Source: Chara braunii (lineage: Eukaryota > Streptophyta > Charophyceae > Charales > Characeae). From it: a stretch of DNA of 32,412 nucleotides. The notes under the pieces are model-generated. The model was given only the letters and a program-made list of their open reading frames with translations. It had not been told where the DNA came from and made no database searches. Shown piece after piece: positions 9,722 to 19,254 of the stretch. Numbering within the stretch: the stretch's first letter is position 1; each line of letters begins with the position of its first letter. The stretch covers positions 571,817 to 604,228 of the forward strand of contig BFEA01000161.1 of assembly GCA_003427395.1 (NCBI GenBank), written 5' to 3'. The position numbers were made by a program, and so were the translations under genes.

Positions 9722-10057
9722 GTGAGACGAAGCAACTATGAAGCACATACCCATCATAAGGCTATCGTGTTGATAGCACCCGCGATTGAGCAGACCGTTG
9801 TTACTGGCTCAGTATCGCATGATCAGAGTGTGTTGGTAGAGAAGCTCCAGTCGGTCCCCTATGAAGTGCTTTCAGGCCATGAGGCTCCTTTCATTGTGGA
9901 TTACCAAGATTGGGTTTCTCCCGCTCTTATGTTGGTCATTTTTGTCTTAGGGCCTAATTCCAAAGTCTGTATTGAAGTTGGATATTTTTTTATTTTTATT
10001 TTTGTTCTTTATGGAGCGATTCCCAATATTTTTTTAATATATAAGACATTCTTTTAG
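9722..10057 (+). other. Open frame partly shared by both long repeats
   Basis: An open frame of 111 codons. Its first 85 or so residues have a counterpart in copy B (24334-24590). The blocks YEAHTHHKAI, VLVEKLQSVPYE and VLGPNSKVC are nearly unchanged, but B has an in-frame TAG. The last 25 residues come from a T-rich run. No family recognised. Without substitution statistics, shared openness in a recent duplicate is weak evidence for coding. Confidence 0.2.
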
Positions 10058-10088
10058 GCCTAACAAATTCAATTACCTATCAAATTTG

Positions 10089-10096
10089 GATATGAC
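10089..10096. repeat. hAT target-site duplication, left
   Basis: GATATGAC, identical to 10847-10854. The empty-site counterpart is at 24699-24706. Confidence 0.93.
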
Positions 10097-10846
10097 CAGG
10101 GTTGCCAGGCTGAACGTACGGAGACCCCTAAGCTGACCCCCGAACGTTCGGGCGTTCGGGTCCCCGTACGGGGCCCGAACCTGAAGGGATTTGAACCCCA
10201 CAAAAAAATATTTTGGCTCCTAAATATTATTGTTTTTTTCTGAAAATTTTTATGTGAATTCTTTGTGATGTAAGGTATCTCCCTCTTAATTTTGAAGCCA
10301 TTCTGTTCAGCAAAAACAAAAAACTGAAAAATTAGCAAAGATGGTGGTGTCAAAACTTGCTTGCCCACTCACTAATTTGTTTTTTTTTTCTTTTCACTTT
10401 TGTTTTTTCTTTATTTCCGGGCATAAAAAAAAATTATTATTTTTTCAAACTTTATTTGTATATTCTCTATTATCTAAGATACACATATATAAAGTTTCAT
10501 GGAATTTGTTACAAAAAAATAAATAAAAAAAATCACTAAAGATGGCGGTGGTCAAAACGTGCTTGCCCACTCAATAATTACATTCTCGTTTTATTTTTTT
10601 CTAATTTTCATTATTATTGTTTATTTTTAGTATTTGATTTTTATTTTAAATTTGGTAAAAACTTCGGATGTAACATCGAGGCAAATGTTGTTTAGTTTAT
10701 TCTTTTGTATAACATATATTTGTTTCAAAGTTTTTGGATTTTTTTTTTTTTTTTTTTTTTTCCACGTTCGACCGAACGACCCAACGAGTCGAGAGGGGGT
10801 GACAAACGTTCGGGCGTTCGGCCCGTCCCGAACGCCGGTAACCCTG
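10097..10846. mobile_element. Non-autonomous hAT element (750 bp)
   Basis: The ends are CAGGGTTGCCAGGC and, inverted, CAGGGTTACCGGCG, the CAGGG start typical of hAT terminal repeats. The element is flanked by a perfect 8-bp duplication, GATATGAC, and copy B holds a single uninterrupted GATATGAC at the matching site. Both subterminal regions are rich in CGTTCGGGCGTTCGG-like motifs, as expected of hAT transposase-binding repeats. The interior is AT-rich. An approximately 50-bp internal direct repeat (10329-10378 and 10529-10580) shares GCTTGCCCACTCA. No transposase is present, so mobility would need a partner elsewhere. Confidence 0.93.
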
Positions 10847-10854
10847 GATATGAC
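10847..10854. repeat. hAT target-site duplication, right
   Basis: GATATGAC, identical to the left copy. Confidence 0.93.
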
Positions 10855-13365
10855 GATATTTTCAGTTTTTTTTTTTTTTTCCCCCTAAGGGCTCCGATAC
10901 AGTGGGTTTCGGTATCTGTGTCAAGGTGATACATTTTTAGGCAGTGGGCGACAAACGTTGCCGGTGCGAATACCCTTACAAGGGTATCCGCCTTGTTTTT
11001 TGCAAGTAACATAAAATAAGTTGGTTTAAAATTGAAGTATACCACGCGAGGCGCGACTGTGTCCGTAATTTACGTTGACTTGATGGTTCGTTAGGATAGA
11101 GAATGTGTGGGTGCGTAGACTCAAGGCGCGCGTGATTTTTTACTTTTTTATTGATGATTGTGAAAGTCGATGTAGTTGTCGGCCATATTTTTGTTCTGAT
11201 TAAACTAGGATTAAAGAGATTATGTTTTGTTGATTAATGCACTTACCTGAAACTTATGCATACGTGCGGAGGATGACGTTGACCACAACGAGATTCTGAA
11301 AACGTTTCAGTAGGCCTGTGTGTCGCGCAATATCGGTTTATTTTAGGTGTCCGTCAAAATTAGACTCAGACTTGGGCCTCGCACTATTGGTTACAACGTC
11401 GGAATTTCATCAGAGAGATTCATGGATCAAGGTCGTGCGGCGACGGCGCAGGGTTATCAGAGTAACACGACCGGACCGAGAGGTTGAGGGCCAGGCGAGG
11501 CTATCCCCCCTGATTTTGCCGTCAGCGGCGTCAGAACTACGCTAGCGTTTTTCTCCTTTTCTCGTTCACCGTCTTCTAACGATTAAAAACTCTTAAATGT
11601 TTTTTTTATTATTTATTGTCATTTTATTTTTATAATTTGGCTTTGGTATTCCTTTTCTCTTGGACACGACACCGGGTTTAGTGGTTGTCTCGGTAGTCAA
11701 GGACCTTGAGTATGCACCTCACTTGACGGGCCCGTTCTTACTCTACGTGTTCGGGATGTTGGCAGAAATTCATCTATTCTGCCGTCTTAAAGTATAGACC
11801 GAGGAGTTCAATGTGCATAAAAGTCGGTGAGTGATTAGCCGCGAGGTGGAGGAAACCTGGGTGGCGGGAGTTGTCACGGGTGCACCGTCCGCCAACCATG
11901 ACTTGTTGTGAGAGATTTGAGTGTGAGTACGCCGCCCGGGCCCCATAAAGCGTTGATATACGCCAGGGCGACGGTTGGGGCACTAGGGCAGAGGCCACGG
12001 TGAGGCCTGCTTACATGGGGCCTTTCTACTCAGCGGTTGCTTCTACCATGAAGATATGCACCATGCCCGTTTCACCCAAGCCCATATGCCGAGGATTGTG
12101 GTCAGCCAACGCCCTTCTACTCCCCGAAGGGACGGAGTGGCCACGAACAGTCCGGAGCAGGCTTTATTTTTCAGCGGGTTTGACCACCGACCTGCAGCCT
12201 GTGTTGATTGGCACCCGTTGGGGTGTTTAGGCTGGAACACGGGGTGGCACCGACGACAGGCTGCAGTAGTGAAGGCCGCGACTAGTATTCATGAACAGAT
12301 CGTTTCGACGGACTTGCCGAAGCCTCCACGACGGGAGTGGACTTACCTGTTCGGTCGGTGCATTACTCCTCATATCAGCGATAGCAAAAACACTCGAAGG
12401 GAGATCTACCTGTGTGGCGGAGGTGGGTTGCGTATTCAATGGGAGCATTGTCGAGTAGGTTGCTGCGCTAGACCCCTGTAGGATTGAAGAAAGGAAAGGA
12501 CGAGCGGTCATGTTAGAAGTCTGATAGAAGAGAGGTATTAAGTTGGCTGAACCTGGATGGATTTGTGCCAGGTGCATTCTAAGATAGAGTTGGAGATAGT
12601 GATGATGGACACATAAGAATAGAAGAGAGGATTGTTCACCTGATTCTGAACGCAATCGCGCGAAGGAAAAAGCTAATTAGGGGCATTTGATGCCTGCGAA
12701 TCGAACGATGGGGTTAGTCTTGACAATGGATTAGTAGAAAGAGAGATAGTAGAGAAAATTGTGCGCTGAGATATGGAGGAAGCAAGGAGTGACAAAGGAA
12801 GAAAGATGAATTGCTTGCCCATTTCATGACGGAAAAAGGCAAAGTAAAAGTTGAAGTCGGGATTTGCGAAGCTGACGACTTCGATTTCGAAGATAGAATT
12901 AATAGAAAAATAGTAAGTTGGGAGTTATATAGAAACAGTGTTGAGCGAAGGAGTCGAGGAGAAGGAGGAAAGGAAAACGGGAGTGAGATTAACGCGGCTC
13001 GCTCATTTCTCAACGAAAACGAGCGCGTGAAGATGAGATTTTGGGGTTTTCAGACAAGGCAAGTACTATTATGTGGTTAGATTAACAAGATACTGAGTGA
13101 TCTTACCGCTGAATGTGTAGAAGGCCGCACGAATATGGAAAGATGACGGGGGTAAAAATTGAGATCTCACTCGATTCGCTATGGAATCGAGCGGATTAGA
13201 GTGCTGAATGAGGGGGTTTGGGGAGTTGCGAAGAGAGTCATGAAGATAAGTTTGGTGCTGAAGTTAGTAGAAATAGGGAGAGAGAGAGAGAATGAGCTAT
13301 GCGGGGAGTTAGCAGAGTGAGCAGGGAGGGTAGCGGCGTCGGACGTCTAATTTGCCTGAACACTT
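10855..13365. other. Body of copy A, no supported gene
   Basis: Matches 24707-27104 of copy B. Frames such as 12000-12230, 12056-12481 and 12811-13080 are open only in A, or are shifted or stopped in B, and resemble no family I know. A frame sharing HRPAAC and KAATSIHEQIVSTD between the copies (A about 12150-12320, B about 26030-26160) is the best candidate, but it breaks soon after in B. Confidence 0.4.
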
Positions 13366-13884
13366 ACCACAGAAAAATTCCCATGAGAAATGAAAGTTGA
13401 AAAAACATTCCATTAAAAAAAAATCCTTCATATTTATAAATTATAATCCCAATGTTCGTCCAATTCTAAAATTTTTGGTTTAATTTGATAAGTTTCAGTC
13501 TAAATATGAGCTTTCCCTTCCAACTACATCTATTTGTTCAAAATGGAATGAAAGTTTGAACGAGTTTATGAAAAATTTTAATTCAACTTTCATTCTATTA
13601 CAACAAATATCTTATAATTTGGACTAGATTAACCTATTTATGACTCAAAATCTTTACTTAGAATGACAGTCCAATTAAAATATTTCATGAACTCATCCAG
13701 ACTTTCATTCCATCTCTAGTATGCAGTTCAAATAAGAAGGGATACCCCATTCTTGGAAGAAAAGTTTTCAAGTAAGACGAAAAATTTTCAAATTGAAATG
13801 ACATTTTTTAAGATGAAATATTGAAATTTAAAATATATATTTTTTCATAGAATGATTATTTAATTATGGGAAAATTTTTGTTGT
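13366..13884. mobile_element. Foldback MITE, 519 bp, present only in copy A
   Basis: Copy B runs straight from CACTT to GGGCCAG at the matching point (about 27105), so the insertion limits are set by comparison. The ends are imperfect 19-bp inverted repeats, consensus ACMACARAAAWWTTCCCAT, 15 of 19 matching. Internal inverted copies sharing GGAATGAAAGT lie at about 13541-13580 and 13673-13712, so much of the element can fold back. It is much more AT-rich than its surroundings and non-coding. No target duplication could be found, so the superfamily is unknown. Confidence 0.7.
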
Positions 13885-13899
13885 GGGCCAGACTCGGGT

Positions 13900-14305
13900 A
13901 TATACCTCCCTGGTTCCTAGCGGAAACTCCTTTTGATGTTGCTCGACCTATCGATGGAGAAAACATTAGGACAACTGTGAGAACCGGGGAACTTCACCTG
14001 TTGATCAGTACATTGCACATTCTGAGAGAGTGCACCTGGTTGTAATTCGACAGAAGGTTCAGCCTCGATTAGCACAACACTGACTGACTCTGGAGTCGTT
14101 ATGTTACTATGATCAACGTCCACCTACACCCCTCGATCGACGAGTCAGCGATCCCCATTTTCATCAAGCTTTCATTTTCATCATCCGAATGTCCATCGTC
14201 AAATTATAGTGTTGATTGTTCGAGATGTTGATGCGGTCGTTTGGACAGACGTCGTTCCTGCCACCTTTACCAACTTCAAACCACTGTACATGACGGATAG
14301 GTCAT
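13900..14305 (+). other. Possible decayed coding segment shared by both repeats (copy A)
   Basis: Counterpart of 27110-27528. Plus-strand reading gives similar peptides in both copies (for example FDVARPIDG, LRECTWL and MINVHLHPSID), with the same internal stops after LRECTWL. A two-base difference near 14195 puts A out of frame relative to B. No family recognised. Confidence 0.2.
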
Positions 14306-14328
14306 AGGAGAGATGGCACGGTATGAAA

Positions 14329-14329
<1 letters not shown>

Positions 14330-14365
<36 letters not shown>
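14330..14365 (+). repeat. Poly-G run of 36
   Basis: An uninterrupted run of G between GTATGAAAC and ATTCAGTCTCG. The matching site in copy B (27550-27559) has 10 G before an A. Either a true homopolymer expansion or a sequencing/assembly artefact. Confidence 0.9.
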
Positions 14366-14366
<1 letters not shown>

Positions 14367-15717
14367 TTCAGTCTCGAGCTGCGTAGCCAGTAAGTAGTTG
14401 CGTGTGCGGGTGAGTTAGTAAAAGTTACCGGGTAACGCGAGTGCAGGATCTAAAGAAACGCTAAGGAAAAAAAGGAGTTCAGGGACTTACCTTGAAGTAG
14501 GTTACGAGTCAACCATGATTAGCCAGGAAAACGGGGGGGGGGGAACTTGATTGTGAGCCATCCGGTGATCGTGCACCTTTGATAGTACAGTCGAAGAACC
14601 AGGCCTGTGCCTGGTGCAAAGTCTAACAGAAATTATTAAAAAAAGTATTTTCGGGTATTGCTGCTCACGGTCAAGGTAGTTTCGGAGTGGTTGTGAAGTC
14701 AAGACTTGAAGGCGGGCCAAGGGAGGAACCGCCATTGTCAACTGCATGTTGCTGCTACACATCGTTCTGCTGTATTCGTCGTTGTGCCTTCGTTACACAA
14801 AAACTGAATTAGCAGTCAGGGAGAGGGATGTGTTCTGAACAAACGCAATCTTTCTAGGCCTCATAATGGAAGTCGGGGAATAAGCGGTTGTTTGAAGAAG
14901 TAATCAAGCTTGACTGTGAAAAGGAGGGGGGGGCTGTTGCGACTTTTTATGGAGTATCGTGCCGAAACCTGATGCTTGTTCGGCTACTACTATCGCTGCT
15001 GCACACGAGTAGTGTGTGCTTAGTATTCAAGTTAAGGTTTACAACGGTTTACTCACGCTTCACATAAGAGCTTAGGGGGAGAGGTCTGGCTGCGAAAAGG
15101 AAGTTTTCGTTGTCAGTCGGAGGACCGCCAAATGGTCAACAGCTTGCCGTCTGACGTCGATTCACCAAGCTGCTACTGCATTTCGGCCATCATTGCGGGG
15201 CCCTCAGATACATGAAGATTATAAGGCCGTCTCCCGGGAGTTGAGTTTGTCCTCCTCCTGTATCTCGAGAGTTTGGAACCCTTTATCTTCTGTCCTTCTT
15301 ACTCTAAGTCTAGTCTTGTTCTGAGAGAACGGCGGCAGGCGGGATTGCAACCCGTAGGACCTCAACAAGACTCTGTGGGGAGTCAACCAACCGATTGCGG
15401 GAGCTCTGCCATAACTCAGGAGGAGTTATGGAGGCAGGGAACTGAGAGGTAACCTTTCATCTCCTTCTGTAAACCCAGTTATAACCCCTAACTGTAATTC
15501 TTGCTATGGTTGACTGAGTATACTTCGTGCGTCCCTACTTCGACTTTGAGTTTGACTTTTAGGACATGATTCAGACTTAAGTAAAGGAATGCATGTGTAA
15601 TGTCAGTTTTCATTTTGTTGTCTGACTGAAAGCAGATTACGGGATTGCATCTGGGGGAAGGATGGGAGAAAGAGAGTTTTGCTTGTGTCTGACTGGGTCA
15701 ATCAAAGGCTGGGCAAA

Positions 15718-16425
15718 TCTCCATAAGTTTGGGAAGACCCAGTGCTATGTTTATTTTTGAGTTGCTTGGAGAACCAAACATGTTCCATAAGTTTGGGTGG
15801 TCAGGTTGCTCTGATTTGCGAGGACTGTTTGTGGTTGACTTTTTGGGAACCAAGCATTGTCCCATAAGTTCGGGTGACTTGGTTGCCTCGCATATTTTGG
15901 GTTTTCACAGTTTCTTTTGGTTATGAACGAGGGGTTCTAAGCATGTTCCATAAGTTTAGGTGACTCAACCTCTTCCTGTTTTATTTAAGGGAACGAACCA
16001 GACAGAGGACCAGACATGTTCCGTAAATTTGGGTGGTCTTGGTCCAATGTCACGCATATACTGGAACCAAAAGGGTATAACTTGGCTATATTTTTCTTTA
16101 CTTCATTTATGAATAGGCTAGCCAGACATTGTTCTATAAGTTTGGGTGGTCTGAAAATAGCGTATCACAAACGGAAGAGAGTATTAACTAAGAATAAACT
16201 TGTGGTACGAAGGGGCAGACTGAATCTCAAGCTAAAAATGATCGGTTCAGTTATATGCTACCTCAAAAGACTAAGTGCAGATAATTATATAAAAATGGGA
16301 TAATTAAATAATTAAGGGTAACTGGGACGACCTAGTCATATGCCCAAAGAAAAGAAAATTTGTTGTGCCATGTGTTTGTGTATTTTCAATGGTTGAGTTA
16401 GACATGTTCCATAACTTGAGTGACC
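15718..16425 (+). repeat. Interspersed ~30-bp motif array (copy A)
   Basis: About seven copies of a motif close to ACATGTTCCATAAGTTTGGG followed by TGRYYT, all in the same direction and 60-250 bp apart. They lie near 15720, 15780, 15860, 15945, 16015, 16130 and 16405. The DNA between them is unrelated. The same set is kept in copy B at 28908-29625. Confidence 0.7.
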
Positions 16426-16744
16426 TAACTTTATGCCTTATGTAAGTTTGGTATAAATGGATAAATCATTGAAAGACTATGAACTATTATTTGACAAGGT
16501 TAACTTTGGGCTGATGAGAGTACTTTCATTTGTGGTTTGGCCTTGCATGTGGCCGAGTGAGATCACTGCTTAGGCTGAGTTTCAGTTTGAAAGGTAGTTG
16601 CTTTAGTTGTTTGTGACGTGGTTAAGCGATAGGAGTCAGTGCAAAGTTCGACATTTTCTAAGCTAACTTTTTTTTAACTTAGGTCAATTCTCGCATTTTC
16701 TGGATCATTTTTTATACTTGCCTTTGTATAAAGTTTGGTAAGTT

Positions 16745-17345
16745 ACTTTCTCTGCAGGAAGCACTGCCAAAATTTCTGCAAATCCAATGAGTTGGTCAAA
16801 TTTTGACCTTTCAAAATTAAGTTTGTCTAAATTTATATATGACTTAATAAAAATATCAGAAATCTTCGTTTCTAAAGAAAGTGTTGCCAAAAGTTTTGCT
16901 AATTCAAGGAGTTGGACAAAATCAGACCTTAGGAGGTCAAAGGTATTTTAGGTTCTGAACTTAGCTTTGTATAAATTTTGAATTAACATTTTTTTAAAGG
17001 GAGTGCTGCCGAAATTTTTACAAATTTAAGGATTTAGTTAAATTATGTCTTAGTTGAACTCAGGTTTTGCTCTGGGTTAATATCTTGCTTAGTTAGAATC
17101 TGGACAGTCTTCTTTTATAAAGGGACTGCTGCCCAAAATGTTACTGATTCAAGGAGTTAGATAAAATTTGATTTTTCAGAATTAAAGATTATTTTTGTTT
17201 TCAGAATTGAGTTAGTATAAATTCTGAGAAGACACTTTTTCTATGGGAAGCGTTGCCGAAATTTTCTTAGCTTAAAGGAGTTATATTATATTTTGATAAG
17301 TGACAATTCGGACAATCCACCCTGAATAAGGGAGATGCTGCCATA
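16745..17345 (+). repeat. ~122-bp tandem repeat, five units plus a partial (copy A)
   Basis: Units are marked by AAAGGGAGTGCTGCC-like starts followed by AAAATTTT...AATTCAAGGAGTT. The TGCC anchors lie at 16765, 16885, 17007, 17130, 17254 and 17339, giving periods of 120, 122, 123, 124 and a truncated 85. Units are AT-rich and quite diverged from one another. No coding potential. Confidence 0.85.
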
Positions 17346-18226
17346 GGTCTACATTATGTTGGATACTAGCTTAGAGGTAGGTCTAGGCTTAGCTTGTAGG
17401 AGAACTTTGAGTGAGAATGTGTTATGGAGCTTTATTCTCCATACACTTATAAATTTAACTTGGGTATTGGTCTGTCCTGTGTTACATTTCCTCTTGATCG
17501 TTTGATTCAGCTTGATTTCACGAGGATTATCTTCTGTTATGACTGATAACAGGTCGGTTGCCGATTCGTCGTTCTACGACTCAACTTCAATCCATTCTCA
17601 ATACTCAACCTAAAAGGCTTTAGCCCTTGTGGTTTCTATTGTTTTATTAAGGTTTTCACCCATACTTTTATTGAATAACTAGTTAACAAAAGTGCTGAGT
17701 ATTTAATTATGGAAGGTTGGACAAAGGTTGGGGCTTGTATGGCTAAAGCGAGGGGTATGGGCATAGAGAATGATTGAAGTTAACCCCGTGTAGTGCGTGG
17801 GCTTCTGTTGACTCTTTAATGTGATTGCAGATATGTTTTGTGGTCCAGACCTTGAATTTAACTTCATGCGATGACATACATATATATGGTTGGGAGAAGT
17901 CCCTCGGTGACTATGAGAAGTGATCGTCACATATTTACCACCACTACATATATGCTTACATACCTATGTTTGGGTGTTCTCATGGCCTAAGGAGCCCACG
18001 CTTAAGGGTTTAATTGGGGTCGAGGTTGAGAAAGGAAAAAAAAAATCCTCCCTTTAGACTCCACGTGAAAGGGATCACCCCCCCCACAGAGCCTATTTGC
18101 CCTGGCCACCGGGAGATTCAGCCTAAAGGTCGGAGGTGCCGTGGAGAACGCACGACTGTTCTTTCAGCCATGCAATATCGTGAAGGGGTAGACCTTCATG
18201 ATATTTCGAGTATGCAACTTGAGTGT

Positions 18227-18263
18227 CATAAGCGGTACTCGAACCCACAAGGGACCGCTTGAT
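18227..18263 (+). other. Hairpin with conserved stem (copy A)
   Basis: AAGCGGT (18230-18236) pairs with ACCGCTT (18254-18260). An inner CTCG/CAAG stem has one mismatch. The copy B counterpart at 31508-31558 is fully paired. Confidence 0.5.
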
Positions 18264-18399
18264 TATGGACACTACATAGTACACCATCATTACGACTGCT
18301 TGCATATTCATACATTGCTAGTCGATATGGGAAGGTCCTGCGTCCACGCGGTTTTATACTAAGTCTCACACTCGTTGCATATCCAATTTCCACATCAGA

Positions 18400-18950
18400 G
18401 AGTTATGGGATGGCTACCAAAGGGACTAGGATTATGTGCATTGTGTTGTTTGTGTCATTTTGTGTGTGTGCGTATTTTAATTTTTATGTTCGTAGATTAG
18501 TGTAACGTGTGGTAAGTGGGATGCATCTTAGTCGACTGACGACGAGTCGCGGTTGGAACCTCAGCCCCCCAACGCGTCGGCTCACGTGAGGGTCCGATAG
18601 AGGCGTAAAAACCTCGCGTACCCCCTATGCTACAGCGAACGAGAAACGCCCTCGGTTGATCCACCTCTGCGATTGCAGCTGATTAACTTTCAGACTGTGG
18701 ACTGGTAGTTCGGCGGGGATACGCCCACCGAAGGGAGGTGACAACTCCCGTAAGGTGGAGGTAAGTCGTGCCTCGGGTTGACCCTATGCTGTCGTAGGGG
18801 CGCGCGAGAGGTATGACTGGTGCACTCGGCCAGAGCGGTTTGCGGAAGCTCCATGAGTATTCGCGACGAGGATCAAACCAACTCCTGCGTGACGCGCCCA
18901 GGAGGGTCCTCCCCTGCGCGGTGTGGGACCGATGCGTTCGCCAGCTGGCA
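18400..18950 (+). repeat. Terminal module T2
   Basis: The right end of copy A, closely matching 31690-32245 and more loosely 8080-8531. Shared blocks include TACAGCGAACGAGAAACGC, GATACGCCCACCGAAG, GGTGACAACTC and GGAGGTAAGTCGTGCCTCG. Homology ends between about 18945 and 18955. In this copy the plus-strand gag-like gene begins about 300 bp downstream, so the module could be an LTR end or a leader. No matching primer-binding site was recognised. Confidence 0.7.
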
Positions 18951-19254
18951 CTGTTGTTGGGGATTACGGAAACCTACCGTTGTCCCTGGTGAAACGACAT
19001 GCGGGTATGGGATTAAGAAGAAAATAGGCATATAAGGAAAGGCGTGAGATGGTAGAATGTATGAGTAGGATGTGTGCTTGCCTTTTGATCTGAGTGAACC
19101 ATGCCTGCCTATTTGCTTATCCCTGTGGTGTGCCTATCGTCTCCTTCGCCTTTACGAAGGCAGCCATACCGAGAGGAGGGAGACGCGGCCACCACGGAGG
19201 CCGTTGGGAGCATCAGGGGGTTACGAACGACATGGGTCTCACTGGAGGGAGCAC
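18951..19254 (+). other. Putative leader upstream of the gag-like gene
   Basis: Non-repeated within the window. The gag-like frame stays open upstream to about 19072, but the peptide there is Cys/Leu/Arg-rich and unlike a gag start, so the Met at 19255 was preferred. A TGG lies just after the module's end, but the bases following it do not match a tRNA-Met primer site. Confidence 0.3.

Larger units (their letters stand above)
9166..18950 (+). repeat. Long composite repeat, copy A
   Basis: Colinear with 23805-32245. Stretches aligned by eye are roughly 85-90% alike and differ mostly by transitions and small indels. Relative to B, copy A has two insertions: a hAT element at 10097-10846 and a foldback element at 13366-13884. 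It also has about 90 bp near 12470-12560 that B lacks, and lacks about 90 bp present in B near 31240-31345. The left limit lies inside the ORF1-like remnant, which in A runs on past the limit of homology. The right end is terminal module T2. Direction '+' follows the module-last order and is arbitrary. Confidence 0.85.

Noticed and set aside
12056-12481. 141-codon plus-strand frame in copy A
   Set aside because: The copy B counterpart stops after about 92 codons and diverges. Several overlapping frames are open on both strands and no family is recognised.
15409-15431. 9-bp hairpin CCATAACTC/GAGTTATGG in copy A
   Set aside because: The matching site in copy B has lost pairing without compensation, so there is no sign of selection.
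18951-18975. Primer-binding site directly after module T2
   Set aside because: A TGG is present at the expected place, but the following bases do not resemble the tRNA-Met complement or another I know.
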